Source of the DNA: Begonia masoniana | Lineage: Eukaryota > Streptophyta > Magnoliopsida > Cucurbitales > Begoniaceae | DNA length: 64,000 nucleotides | Assembly: GCA_022432975.1 (NCBI GenBank) | Contig: CM039512.1 | Span: forward strand, 37,015,936-37,079,935 | Direction: 5' to 3' | Shown here: piece after piece, positions 12,031 to 23,114 of the stretch | Layout: each line of letters starts with the position of its first letter | Numbering within the stretch: the first letter of the stretch is position 1 | Position numbers and translations under genes: made by a program | The notes under the pieces: generated by a model | Told to the model about the DNA's origin: nothing | Database searches by the model: none | What the model saw: the letters and a program-made list of their open reading frames with translations, nothing else

Positions 12031-14467
12031 TGTAACGACCCAAGTTGGAGTCGCCATGTAATTCATAACTTAACCTCTTAAATTCATATTTACCCTCATC
12101 TCTTTAGATCTTTCACCCTTCGACCACTTTACACTAAGGTCCCCTTTGTATTATTTTTTTTTACCTTTCCTCAACAGAACTTAAGGACTTTAACATAACA
12201 GACAGAAACTAGATTCATCGAACTTGACTTCCTCTTAAAACTAACAACATATTCGTTCACATAGTCGAGCGACCATACACAGTCATCAGTTCTATAACAA
12301 ATTCAGGCAGGAAAGAAATGCCCCCAGATTATTCGACGTTATTCTGCTCAGGTTTGCATGAGTTTGCATGCATCGGCTAACAGAGTGTACCTCTTACGAT
12401 TTGTCACGTGTACTCTGCATGACTCAATTATCGTTGCCCAATAGAAGACATCTTCTGGTGGGCACGTGCATCTCTCGTGACTCATTAAACATCACTCGGT
12501 CACTAAACGACAACAACATCTACGTCATCCGGTAATTGAAATACACTACATCTACCGATCACTAAACGACAAAACGATTCGTACATCGCCCGATCACTCG
12601 ACGACAAAACAACACTTACATCATCCGGTATTTGAAATACACAACATCTACCGATAGACATGTGCAATCCATGTGTTCTTTTAAGACATCTTCCGATAGA
12701 GAACATCTATCGGTGGATGCAAACTCATACATCTTCCGATAGAGAACATCTATCGGTGGATGCAAATTCCTAACATCTTCCGATAGAGTACAGCTATCGG
12801 TGGACATAAATATACACAGACTTCTAACTTCATTGACTCATCACTCTTATAAATGAAAATCAGAGACTCATCCAGAATTCTTGTAGCGGAAGACTTAGTT
12901 AAAATAAGTCGTTCTATATCCTTATAAACATTCTCAGACTCAGTAATTAAACCAGACAATTTCAAAAGCTCGATATTTTAAAATAATCTCATCCTACTTA
13001 GACTTCCATATTCATAATCATCACTAAAATCATAAGAGCATTAACCAGGGGGTCTTGTTCGCCATCCAGCCACAGAATTGCTCCCTGAACACCTTCCAGC
13101 AACCAAACTTAGACATCTTCATTAACTTTGGAATTCTCACCTGATATTTCGTCACCTACATCATAAGGTTTAAACTATAAGCCTAATGCTTAGTAAGGAA
13201 TGCAATACTAACATGTATACGTGAATGCATAGTTGCAAGAAAATCATGATCATGTTCGTTTCATGCTCTTTTCTTGTTCTTATTCGTGTTCTTGTTCATC
13301 ACTTTCATCATATGGATTAAGGGAGAATTTGTGCCGTAAAGTAGGGATGACAGTGCAAGTGTACATAGTCCCTTTCGGGCCGTATTCATGGTCCTTCTCT
13401 TTGGACAGTGACATACGCCAAACCGCCTCCAACCCTCACTTAATCCGGTTGCATAAGTTTCATATTCATTCTCATATCTTGTTCATGGGGGAAAACATGC
13501 TCATAAATCATTTTCATATGCTTGAGAAGTAAATCATGATGCATGACATGAATGTTCTTAAATCATCAGATTATGGAAAATATCATACTAGACAATTGAC
13601 TTCATAGACTCTATCAGAACATCACATAACATAGTTCTCAAACATCCGTAAATCATCCAAGTACAAACCATATTACTAACTTAAAACAAACATCAAACAC
13701 ATAACTAATTTAGTACCCTTAAGATGTAGGGCCCTAATGGCCGAAAATCTTAATACATTCATTTACCTGGCTTCCTTAGCAAATTCATGCACTACACTTC
13801 AAACTTCTTCACCTGATATCATTTCACATTTCAGAGTTAAAATAGATCCTAAATATTCTGAAATCAAAGCTAGAAAAGTCCTAACTAAATGTCATCCTAG
13901 AATCTGTATTCCTGAGTCCTTTCAGCCAAGCACCTTGTGTGTGGACTAAGTTTCCAAAATCTAAAATAGCCTAATTCAACTTAACCACTAGTTCCAGTTG
14001 ATTATCTTAAAGTCCATATTCGAATCAGGAATTCTATTACCAAACACCGATTATAAATGTTCCTATTATTCGGCCATTGAAGAATCTTGAAACATTGGGT
14101 TCTAGCTGAAAACAGAGTTCCAAATAATTACTCGGCAACTACGTTGTCTAAATCTTACCTCGAATGTAGGTTATCGGAGTGGAGGCTGGAGGAATCGATT
14201 GCCAAAGAGGGAGTCGCCGGCAGAGAAAGAGCTCTGGAAGCACGGGAATCGCCGAGAGAGAATGTCGACTACAGTGGGGTTTAAGTGAGGTTTAAGGTTT
14301 CCATTTTCTTTTTATACTAAATAAAATCTCTCTTAATTACGGTTCTGCCACCACACAAATAGAAACCAAATAAGCTTAGGCATTAAAATTTAAATTAAAG
14401 ATCAACAATAAAGGTGACAGTTAATTCCATTAAGAAAATCACCTGGCTGAAAATGTCGGGTGTTACA
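12031..14467. mobile_element. Second solo LTR in the RT gene (2437 bp)
   Basis: It starts TGTAACGACCCAAGTTGG and ends TGTCGGGTGTTACA. The 5-bp duplication TAGGT flanks it at 12026-12030 and 14468-14472. It belongs to a different family from 8866-11745. Between about 12500 and 12810 it holds short hairpins built from CCGATAGA and TCTATCGG, as at 12693-12713, 12736-12756 and 12779-12799. The LTR at 61336-63568 carries a related array at the equivalent place. No genes are seen inside. Confidence 0.93.
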
Positions 14468-14472
14468 TAGGT

Positions 14473-15142
14473 CAATTCTCGAAAATACTCGGACGCCCTG
14501 CAGTTAATCAAATAGGTCATCGATTCGGGGCAGTGGATACTTATTCTTCACTGTTAACTTATTCAACTCCCTGTAATCGACACACATCTGGAGAGTCCCA
14601 TCTTTCTTCTTGACGAACAGAACTGGCGCACCCCAAGGAGAAAAGTTGGGTCGAATAAACCCCTTGTCTAACAACTCTTCTAACTGAGACTTCAGCTCCT
14701 TTAATTCAGCAGGTGCCAGCCTGTACGGATTCTTCGATACAGGCCCTGAGCCTAGATAAACATCAATAGTAAACTCGATCTCTCTATCTAGCAGTAATCC
14801 GGGAAGATCGTCGAGGAAGATCTCAGAAAATTCTCTAACCACCAGAAGGTCTTCTGGCTTTACCCTGCTAAGCAACTGAGTATTAACTACTGTAGCCAGA
14901 TAAACTGAGCATTCACCTCTAAATTGCTCTCGGACCTTCATGGAATAAGAAGTAGACGACCCACTCGACCTATTCATCGCCTGATATGAAAACTCTTCTT
15001 TATCCGGGGGTCGAAAAGTTACTAACTCGGATTGGCAGTCAATGGTAGCAAAATGGCGTGACAGCCAGTCCATTCCCAAAATTAGATCATACCGCTCTAT
15101 ACCCATAACTATCAACCGGACGTATAGTGTGTTATTCCCCAC
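14473..15142 (-). pseudogene. Chromovirus protease tail and RT N-terminus
   Basis: This frame carries the protease end ([14 protein letters not shown] near 15080), the linker, and the RT entry block ([20 protein letters not shown] near 14620, [20 protein letters not shown] near 14560). An in-frame TAA at about 14504-14506, where Gln is expected, stops it just before the LTR insertion at 14467. The family normally has one continuous polyprotein here. Confidence 0.92.
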
Positions 15143-15157
15143 CGAGACGACATTGCC

Positions 15158-15403
15158 CTAGAAAATATGATCAGACTGCATATGCGCTCCCGAAGGCAGC
15201 ATCACTCTATACTCATACTCTGCTAACTCAGACGCTAACCCCAATCTAGTCATGCAAGCAGTTGAAATGAAGGAGTGCGTAGTTCCCGTGTCTATCAATG
15301 AAAATACTGGTACACCCACGACTGAGATAGTACCTGCTATAACATATGGCTGAGCCTCGTCGTCGACGTCACCAGGCTCGATAAAGGCGAAGATCCTTGG
15401 CAT
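15158..15403 (-). pseudogene. Chromovirus aspartic protease core
   Basis: The 81-residue frame contains the retropepsin-type active site FSLIDTGTTHSFIS near 15290, with the DTG triad intact. A TAG at 15155-15157, where Gln is expected, breaks the link to the next frame. The protease would cleave Gag-Pol in the assembling particle. Confidence 0.9.
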
Positions 15404-16386
15404 AACTCTCCTCTGGTCTTTGTCTGGCTGTTCTCAGCCCAGCTTCAGGCAATCTTTAACAAAATGGCCTGTCTCTCCACACCGGAAACATCTATCTGTG
15501 CCCATTTGGCATTCACCGCTATGCTCCTTCTGGCATTTAAGGCACCAAGGCATTTGAGTAGTCCCCTGTACTTGTTTTTCTTTGCCCCGGTCATTACCTC
15601 CTTCAAATGGTCTCTTGACTCCTCTTTGTTGTTGTACCGGCGATTGTCCTTTTTGTTGCCAACCTCTATTCTGTAACTGAGGCTGGATCTCTCAAAAGAA
15701 GCCCTTACTTGGCTCCCTTGGCTTCACACAAGTCAATTCCGCAGCCTCAAACTCCAAGGCTCTCGCCGTGATGTCCTCATAGGGCACGTCTAAAATGCCA
15801 GATACTATGATATTCTTTCGAATCTCCGGATTTAGTCCATCCATAAATCGCTGACTAAGCGTGATGCAAATCGAGATAAAGCCTCAAACTTCCTAATATA
15901 CTCCGCAACTGTACTGGTTTGCTTCAGCTGCGTGAACTCTGCTCTTTTTGCCGCTCTCACAGTATGGCTGAAGTATTTATCAAAGAATACGGTCTTAAAT
16001 CGTTCCTACCTCATCAATGTCACGTCCGTAGACGCCTTAATTGAATCCCACCAAAATCGGGTATCCAATGCCAGGTGGAAAGTGACGCATGTGACCTTCT
16101 CAGCATTCTCCACTTTAGCGTAAGCCAACATATCCTCCATCATTCGAACCCACTCCTCAGCAATAGAGGGGTTCGTAGATTGTCCGTTGAATACTGGAGG
16201 CCGTAGCTTTTGGAACCTCTCCATGATGTGATTGTCTGGAACTACTATATCCCCGGCTCTCTGATTTTCACGGTTCACTAGGCTCTCGATCTGTTGTGCT
16301 TGCCTGTCCATATGCTGGGTCTGACGATCCAACAAATCTGTCAAACTATCCAGGGCTTAGTCCCTAACGTCTCTCGCTCGAACCAT
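15404..16386 (-). pseudogene. Chromovirus gag with CCHC zinc knuckle
   Basis: The start codon is likely 16384-16386 and is followed after nine codons by a TAA. Gag continues with FQKLRPPVFNGQSTNPSIAE near 16200, the capsid-like FKTVFFDKYFSH near 15970 and EYIRKFEALSRF near 15900. It ends in a zinc knuckle CFRCGETGHFVKDC near 15470. A TAG near 16003-16005 (Trp expected) and another stop near 15840 break it. The plus-strand gag beginning at 63724 shares the LRPP(T/V)F(D/N)G block, so the two elements are related. This protein would form the particle and bind RNA. Confidence 0.9.
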
Positions 16387-16530
16387 TTTTCTATAGCTCC
16401 AATAAAAGTTAAAAAAAATAATCCTAAGAAAATTGAAATCAAATAAAGCATTTAAACGTACTTACAGTTGAAGAAGGATGTCCGCGTAGTGACTGTGCAG
16501 TCGAGCAGTCTACAGAACTGATTTTAAAAC

Positions 16531-16548
16531 CCGGGGGCTCTAATACCA
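16531..16548 (-). promoter_or_regulatory. Primer binding site, initiator Met-tRNA
   Basis: On the minus strand the sequence four bases inside the 5' LTR reads TGGTATTAGAGCC. It matches the complement of the 3' end of plant initiator Met-tRNA (TGGTATCAGAGCC) with one change. It sets the element's direction and marks where minus-strand DNA synthesis would begin. Confidence 0.85.
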
Positions 16549-16570
16549 TAACTGTAACGACCCTTAATAC

Positions 16571-18859
16571 TGTAGCGACCCTAATTCTGTACCCTTAATT
16601 TTCCGTATAAATTTTTCTTTTTAAACCTCTAATTCAAATTAAAACGTACTTAAAACCATTTAAAGAAAATATCTTAAAATAAGTGTTGAAATTTCTTTGA
16701 AAAATTAATTAAAAATATTAAAGAAACATATTAAAACTTCGGCCAAAGGAATCGGGGGGCAGAAAGGGCATTTGCCCATGAAAATCCATGGCCGATCGAT
16801 CAGCCAATTCAGCCGATCGATCAGCTATTGTATAAAATTTTGGGGCGAACGATCGCCCCACATATGGGCGATCGATCGCCCATCGATTACCAACCAGCCG
16901 ATCGATCACCCATACAGGCGCTCGATCGGCACACGCTCTGGAATTTCTTCCAGAGCATGACCAAAGAAACCAAAGAGGGGCCATCGATCGCCCTCCCTAG
17001 CGATCGATCGGCAAGCCCTCTGGAATCCAATTTTCCAGAGAGCTGCCCCTCACTTCTTTCTCCCATCAATTTCCCTGCACATACTCAAACACTTCTCAAT
17101 TTTCCTTTCATCAATTGCCTCTAAACATTTCATAACAACCTTCAACCAATGTACAATTCACGCTCCCCCACAATCACTCAGAACCCGACACAAAACACAC
17201 TTAAACATAATCAAATTTCATAAAAACGAACTGCGTGGTTCCGTTTAAAAGTTTAACATTTCTCCCTGTTTGAAAATATCAAAAACATTACAAAATACTA
17301 TACAATATCCATCCAGATCCAAGTATCCTAAAATGTTCAACTATACAATTTCCTATATTCCTATCTATCAATTTCCCAAAACATTTACCTACGTCTCCAC
17401 AGGTCAAAATAAGCACCGATCGCGCCAGCACACTCCCGCGAGCATTCTTCTTCAACCTCCTTAGACTTCGGGCGGAGAAACATCGTCCTCACCTATATCG
17501 AAGTCACCTACACCATAGAAATAAAATGTGAGCTAGAGGCTCAGTAAATGCACGTGAATGCTATGCATGTACAGTTCATAAATCATGCATCCTACCTTTT
17601 AGCTATACATTTCATTTATGTCACCGGGGCTTCACTCTCGCTAAATAGGAGCGACACATCCGTCGATTGGATAGCCCCTCGTATCTAACCAGGGGGAAAA
17701 CATGTTTCATTTGACAGCCATGTCTGAACCACCGCCACCGACGTGACCATCATTACATTCATTTACCTTTTTGTTTTGTAAAAACATGCATAGAAATTTA
17801 TTTTTCGTGCTTTTTATAAAACCATGATGTGTGCATGAGTACAATGACATAACGAAATCAAACACGCAAACAATGAACTTAAACATTCAACAACTTAACC
17901 AAATCTAAACTAACTACCCAACCTATTTACCCAACACATTTCTACATCTCCAATTTCCTCGATCAACACAAATATTATGGTGTAAGCCAATCGGCCAAAC
18001 GAGTCACAGAGATTTACCTCGCGTCTGTTGCAATTCAAGCTCCGTCCACGAACGTTGTTCACCTAAGGCAATTCACAACAATTGTCATTTAGAATCGAGT
18101 TTAAACCTTTAAATCTCGAAAACTACAAACTCCTAGCTAAAGAAAATTTCCTAAAACTCTAATTTAATTCGTTGAGGCATTTTATCGAGCAACTCGTGCT
18201 CGTGAATTTCCAAACCTCCATTAATGGAGTTTTTAAAACTTCCTAATCACTCAAAACCTCAATAACCCTCATTAATTCAACTAACTCTTACCAACAACCA
18301 TAAATACGCCCATTAGAGCCATAAATAAGGTAAACCTGTCGATTTCAAACTCTATTTCACGTTTTCAACAAAAACCCTAACGAACCCTAATCGTTTTAAA
18401 CCCTAGAAATTGAAATCTAAAACTCCAAAACTATAGATTCATACCTAAGGTCGGGTTTGAGGGAGAAAACGTGAGGAAATTGTTATGTTTGGAGGAGGAG
18501 AAATCGTCGGAGGAGAGAGCCGCGTGAGGGAGAGCAGAATCGCGCGAGGAGAGGGAGAGAATGCAGAGAGAGATCGCATAAGTGTGAGGAGAAAGAGAGG
18601 AGTTGTGATTTTTATTAAAATTTTAGTTTACAAAAATACCTATTTGCCCTTCCTTATGATTTTCTATTTATTCTTCCACATATTTCGTTATTAAACTAAT
18701 GATTTGTTTTCTCTAAATTTTCTTATTTCTCCATAAATTCAAATTTATTATGAAGGCTCCATTAAAACTCTTCATTCGCAAAACGGGTTTAATTTGACAT
18801 ATTTATAAAAATACCATTATTTATTGGAATTACAAAATCCCGTAAAATCGGGTGTTACA
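16571..18859. mobile_element. Solo LTR inside the 5' LTR (2289 bp)
   Basis: It starts TGTAGCGACCCTAATTC, 18 bases into the host LTR, and ends AAATCGGGTGTTACA. The 5-bp duplication AATAC flanks it at 16566-16570 and 18860-18864. It carries CGATCGATCG palindromes at 16791-17013. It resembles both the host LTR and the solo LTR at 8866, so it is a close relative of the element it hit. No coding sequence is present. Confidence 0.93.
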
Positions 18860-19812
18860 AATACTATATCCTTTAAATTCCCTAATTTTAATACCCTTAA
18901 ATTCCCGTGAATTTTTTTTTTTTTTCTTTTTGTGCACTAAGTAATTTCGACTTCAAAAGCTTTAAATCAAAGTCTAATTCATTTAAATTATCTTGAAAAT
19001 CATTTGAAGAAAACATTAAAACACAGGTAAAACCATCGGCCAATTGAACCGAGGGCAAACAGGGCATTTTGCCCATGAAATGCATGGCTGATCGATCAGC
19101 CATTAGACAGCCGATCGATCGGCTGTGTAAAAATAAGGGGGGCGATCGATCTTAGCAGATCGATCGCCCTCACCAGGTGATCGATTGGCACACGCTCTGG
19201 AATTTCTTCCATAGCGTAGCCAAAGATGTCCGATCGATCGCCCTCCCTAGCGATCGATCGGCAAGCTCTCTGGATTTTTATCTAGTGAGCTGCCTCCTTT
19301 CATCCTCCCTTTTCCCTTCAATCCCCTGCACACTTCACACACACAACTCTTCCTTCACCATTTTTCCTTCATCAATTTACCTCTAAACACTACATACATC
19401 ACAACAACCCATTTCAACATAAAGTCACCTGACACTCGTACATCCTTCATAATCTTACTAAAAAACCGACTCGAGATATATATAAAAACGTAGTAAATTT
19501 TCGTGAAAACAAACTGCGTGGATCCGTTTAAAAACTAAACATTTCCCTATGAAATTTAAGTCACCAACAATTTCAGTAAATAGTTCATAAAACGAGCAAC
19601 ATTAAAACATTTGTACGTTTACTATCCAGAAACCAAGCATCCTGTAACGGCCACACCCCCCGGTCCAGGCCCACAGCCCTCAGGCCCAGAAGGCCCAGCA
19701 CCGGCGAGGCCAGAAGCCGCGCATCACTGCCACGTGTGTCCCCTCAGGGCCGTCCACGTGTACTCACGATCTTCCCACCCCCTGCAGTGGGTTTTTGCCT
19801 TCCCCCCCACTC

Positions 19813-19930
19813 GAACCCTTGCCCTCAGGGACAAGCTCAAGGGCTACGAATGAGGAGTACCACTGAGCTAGCTAGCTCAGTGGTACTCCTCATTCGTAGC
19901 CCTTGAGCTTGTCCCTGAGGGCAAGGGTTC
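19813..19930. repeat. Perfect 118-bp palindrome (SINE head-to-head)
   Basis: The arms of 59 bases are exactly complementary about the axis 19871/19872, inside GAGCTAGCTAGCTC. It consists of the first 59 bases of a SINE facing an identical inverted copy. The same palindrome recurs at 20343-20460, and a 104-bp version lies at 20721-20824. Confidence 0.95.
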
Positions 19931-20342
19931 CTTTTTTGTAACGGCCACACCCCCCGGTCCAGGCCCACAGCCCTCAGGCCCAGAAGGCCTAGCACCGGCG
20001 AGGCCAGAAGCCACGCATCACTGCCACGTGTGTCCCCTCAGGGCCGTCCACGTGTACTCACGATCTTCCCACCCCCTGCAGTGGGTTTTTGCCTTCCCCC
20101 CCACTCGAACACTTGCCCTCAGGGACAAGCTCAAGGGCTACGAATGAGGAGTACCACTGAGCCCGCCTTTTTTGTAACGGCCACACCCCCCGGTCCAGGC
20201 CCACAGCCCTTAGGCCCAGAAGGCCCAGCACCGGCGAGGCCAGAAGCCGCGCATCACTGCCACGTGTGTCCCCTCAGGGCCGTCCACGTGTACTCACGAT
20301 CTTCCCACCCCCTGCAGTGGGTTTTTGCCTTCCCCCCCACTC

Positions 20343-20460
20343 GAACCCTTGCCCTCAGGGACAAGCTCAAGGGCTACGAATGAGGAGTACCACTGAGCTA
20401 GCTAGCTCAGTGGTACTCCTCATTCGTAGCCCTTGAGCTTGTCCCTGAGGGCAAGGGTTC
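20343..20460. repeat. Second perfect 118-bp palindrome
   Basis: It is the same sequence as 19813-19930, with its axis at 20401/20402. No mismatches were seen between the 59-base arms. Confidence 0.95.
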
Positions 20461-20720
20461 CTTTTTTGTAACGGCCACACCCCCCGGTCCAGGCCCACAG
20501 CCCTCAGGCCCAGAAGGCCCAGCACCGGCGAGGCCAGAAGCCGCGCATCACTGCCACGTGTGTCCCCTCAGGGCCGTCCACGTGTACTCACGATCTTCCC
20601 ACCCCCTGCAGTGGGTTTTTGCCTTCCCCCCCCCCCCCCGGTCCAGGCCCACAGCCCTCAGGCCCAGAAGGCCCAGCACCGGCGAGGCCAGAAGCCGCGC
20701 ATCACTGCCACGTGTGCCCG

Positions 20721-20824
20721 TGCCCTCAGGGACAAGCTCAAGGGCTACGAATGAGGAGTACCACTGAGCTAGCTAGCTCAGTGGTACTCCTCATTCGTAG
20801 CCCTTGAGCTTGTCCCTGAGGGCA
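20721..20824. repeat. 104-bp palindrome in the chimeric SINE
   Basis: The arms of 52 bases are complementary about 20772/20773. It is shorter than the other two because the left SINE head is joined to a different sequence at about 20720. Confidence 0.93.
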
Positions 20825-21311
20825 AGGGTTCCTTTTTTGTAACGGCCACACCCCCCGGTCCAGGCCCACAGCCCTCAGGCCCAGAAGGCCTAGCACCGGC
20901 GAGGCCAGAAGCCACGCATCACTGCCACGTGTGTCCCCTCAGGGCCGTCCACGTGTACTCACGATCTTCCCACCCCCTGCAGTGGGTTTTTGCCTTCCCC
21001 CCCACTCGAACACTTGCCCTCAGGGACAAGCTCAAGGGCTACGAATGAGGAGTACCACTGAGCCCGCCTTTTTTGTAACGGCCACACCCCCCGGTCCAGG
21101 CCCACAGCCCTTAGGCCCAGAAGGCCCAGCACCGGCGAGGCCAGAAGCCGCGCATCACTGCCACGTGTGTCCCCTCAGGGCCGTCCACGTGTACTCACGA
21201 TCTTCCCACCCCCTGCAGTGGGTTTTTGCCTTCCCCCCCACTCGAACCCTTGCCCTCAGGGACAAGCTCAAGGGCTACGAATGAGGAGTACCACTGAGCC
21301 AGCTAGCTCAG

Positions 21312-22257
21312 TCCACGAGCGTTGTTCACCTAAGGCAATTTCACAACAATTGTCATTAAAACGAGATTAAACCGTTAAATGTCTAAATTTAACGAAACCT
21401 TAACTAAGGAAATTTTCCTAAAATTCTAACTTAACTCTTTGAGACATTTTATCGAGCAATTCATGCTCGTGAACTTCCAAAACTCCATTAATGGAGATTT
21501 CTCAAATCTCAAATATCCGCAAACCCTAAAACTGCTCACAAATCAATCTAACTTCGCCCAATAACGCTCGATACTTCCATTATATTCGTAAATACAGTAA
21601 ACCTAACGATTTCTAAATCTAACTCGCGTTTTTTAACGAAACCTTGATCGTTAAACTTCGTGAAAACTACGAATAAACTTTCCAAAATCATAGAACCTTA
21701 ACTAGAATCGAGTTTGGGGAAGAAAACGTGAAGAACAGAGGACGAACGGAGGACGAATCGTTGACGGAGAGGAGAACGCCATTGAGGAGAGAGGGAAATC
21801 GCAGCGGGAAGGGAAGGAGATCGTGAAATGAGGGAGAGGAGAAGAAGGAGATTTGTTATTTAATAAAATTTGACTTTGTAAATTACTATTTTGCCCTTTT
21901 CTTTGTTTTCTATTTGTTTCGTCGCTCGTTTTGTTAATTGTCCAACGATTCAGTTTCTTCAAATATCCTTATTTCGCCAATGACCTCAACTCATTGTCAG
22001 GGTCCTTTTAAAACTGTCCGTTCACAAATCGGACCTCGTTTACTATTTTTACTAAAACGTCCTTTATATTACGATAAACGTAATTCTCGTAAAATTAGCA
22101 TTACAACTCCTAAAATTCTCAAAATTTTCTTAAAATCCATATTAATTATTAGGATCGTAATAACGCTTTCTTTTCGCAAAACAAACCTGATTTGACATAT
22201 TTATCAAAAATGTCATATATATTAAAATATTAATATTCTGTAAAGCCAGATGTTACA
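21312..22257. repeat. Gypsy-type LTR remnant (right part)
   Basis: It begins abruptly after the SINE array with sequence resembling the middle of the host LTR (compare 5850). It ends AGCCAGATGTTACA at 22257, followed by CTAAT. The undisturbed host LTR also has CTAAT at the equivalent place near 6178, so a 5-bp target duplication is likely. The left part of this LTR was lost, probably in the rearrangement that placed the SINE array here. Confidence 0.75.
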
Positions 22258-22716
22258 CTAATTGTTTAAACTCTAGAAAGCGAAATCTAAAGCTCCAAAA
22301 CAGTAGATTCTTACCTAGGGTCGGGATTGGAGAAGAAAACGTGAAAAACAGAAGTCGATCGGAGGAGTGTTGGTCGCCGGAAGAAGAATCGCGCGAGAGA
22401 GAAGCAAAAATTGCCAGGGAGAAGCTTTTTGGGGAGAAAATTGTGAAAGGGGAGGAGGGGAAGAGGTTTTTGTGTTTTTATTATAATTTGACTTGTTGCC
22501 CCTCCATTTGATTTTCTATTTATTTTGTTACTTATTTCGTTATTTATCTAACGATTTGGTTTCTCTAAATTTTCATATTTCACCATTAATTTCAATTTAT
22601 TATTAAGGCTCTATTAAAACTTTTCGTTCGCAAAAAAGACTTAATTTGTCATATTTACAAAAATGCCATTATTTATTTGAATAATAAAATCCCGTAAAAC
22701 CGGGTGTTACAAGAAT

Positions 22717-23027
22717 GCCCACACAACTGTGATGGTAAGTATTAGTGTAATTGAATTTTCAAGCGGGAGCGTTAGAGTACGTACATAGGCAGTTCAATCG
22801 AACCATGTTAAGATCTCGTATTTGCCTTTCCTTCCCTCTTAAATATTCATCTCTTTGCATATTGTTTGCTTTGTGTTAGATTTATAATGTGATTTTGAAG
22901 AAATTATTTTAGGTAAATTTGCAAAAAAGTTTAAATAACTTAATTCATTCATTCTAAGGTTAAAACGGTCCTACGATTTAATCTTAGCAACAATATTGAT
23001 ATTATTTTTAAATGGATATACAAAAGA
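22717..23027. other. AT-rich spacer beside Cassandra
   Basis: About 310 bases with no clear gene. On the minus strand the last 60 bases could continue the copia gag remnant interrupted by Cassandra (an in-frame PFVYPFK follows the knuckle), but the match is weak. Confidence 0.4.
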
Positions 23028-23114
23028 TATATTGCAACGGCCCTTTTCCCAGCAAGATATTGTCCGCTCTGGGGATTGGGCCGCAGCCCAATATCCTCCC
23101 CTCACGGCTTTGTT

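Larger units (their letters stand above)
19643..21311 (-). mobile_element. Array of tRNA-headed SINE copies with palindromes
   Basis: Six full or partial copies of a unit of about 230 bp lie on the minus strand, beginning (plus strand) at 19643, 19937, 20173, 20467, 20838 and 21074. On the minus strand each starts with a pol III box A match (TAGCTCAGTGG) and has a box B-like GGTTCGAGTGG about 50 bases on. Each ends GGCCGTTACAAAAAA, as expected of a tRNA-derived SINE. Three truncated plus-strand heads of about 59 bases lie head-to-head with minus copies and form palindromes. The copy at 20467 is chimeric, joined at a C-run near 20637. The array sits in the 5' LTR of the chromovirus. Proline-rich open frames in it are not genes. 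Confidence 0.8.
4308..22711 (-). mobile_element. Chromovirus (Ty3/gypsy) element with nested insertions
   Basis: One insertion is bounded by two outer LTR ends and by the 5-bp target duplication AGAAT at 4303-4307 and 22712-22716. Both termini carry the family ends TGTAACGACCC and GGGTGTTACA. The element reads on the minus strand: gag lies near 16386 and the integrase with chromodomain near 6686. The primer site lies beside the right LTR and a purine tract beside the left LTR. Its span is inflated by two solo LTRs in pol, a third solo LTR in the 5' LTR, a SINE array and a partial LTR. Gag and pol carry several nonsense changes and frameshifts, so the copy is dead. The order protease, RT, RNase H, integrase, chromodomain identifies the chromovirus branch. 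Confidence 0.95.
16553..22711 (-). repeat. 5' LTR of the chromovirus, split by insertions
   Basis: Pieces at 16553-16570, 18860-19642 and 22258-22711 align in order to the 3' LTR at 4308-6645. The gaps hold a solo LTR (16571-18859), a SINE array (19643-21311) and the end of another LTR (21312-22257). The part of the LTR equivalent to about 5086-6170 is missing or replaced by the last two. The right terminus CCGGGTGTTACA at 22711 is followed by the duplication AGAAT. Confidence 0.88.

Noticed and set aside
16571..18859. An inner LTR boundary of the chromovirus (simple 5' LTR ending at 18859)
   Set aside because: The AATAC duplication on both sides, and the continuation of the host LTR from 18860, show that this is a separate solo LTR inserted 18 bp into the true 5' LTR.
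20030..21284. Repeated proline-rich open frames of 117 residues in the SINE array
   Set aside because: They are the same non-coding SINE unit read on the opposite strand. The frames stay open through GC-rich composition and repetition and have no domain or start context.
19643..21311. A CRISPR-like or satellite array
   Set aside because: Repeat spacing is irregular, there are no unique spacers, and the unit has pol III boxes and a tail. A SINE array fits better.
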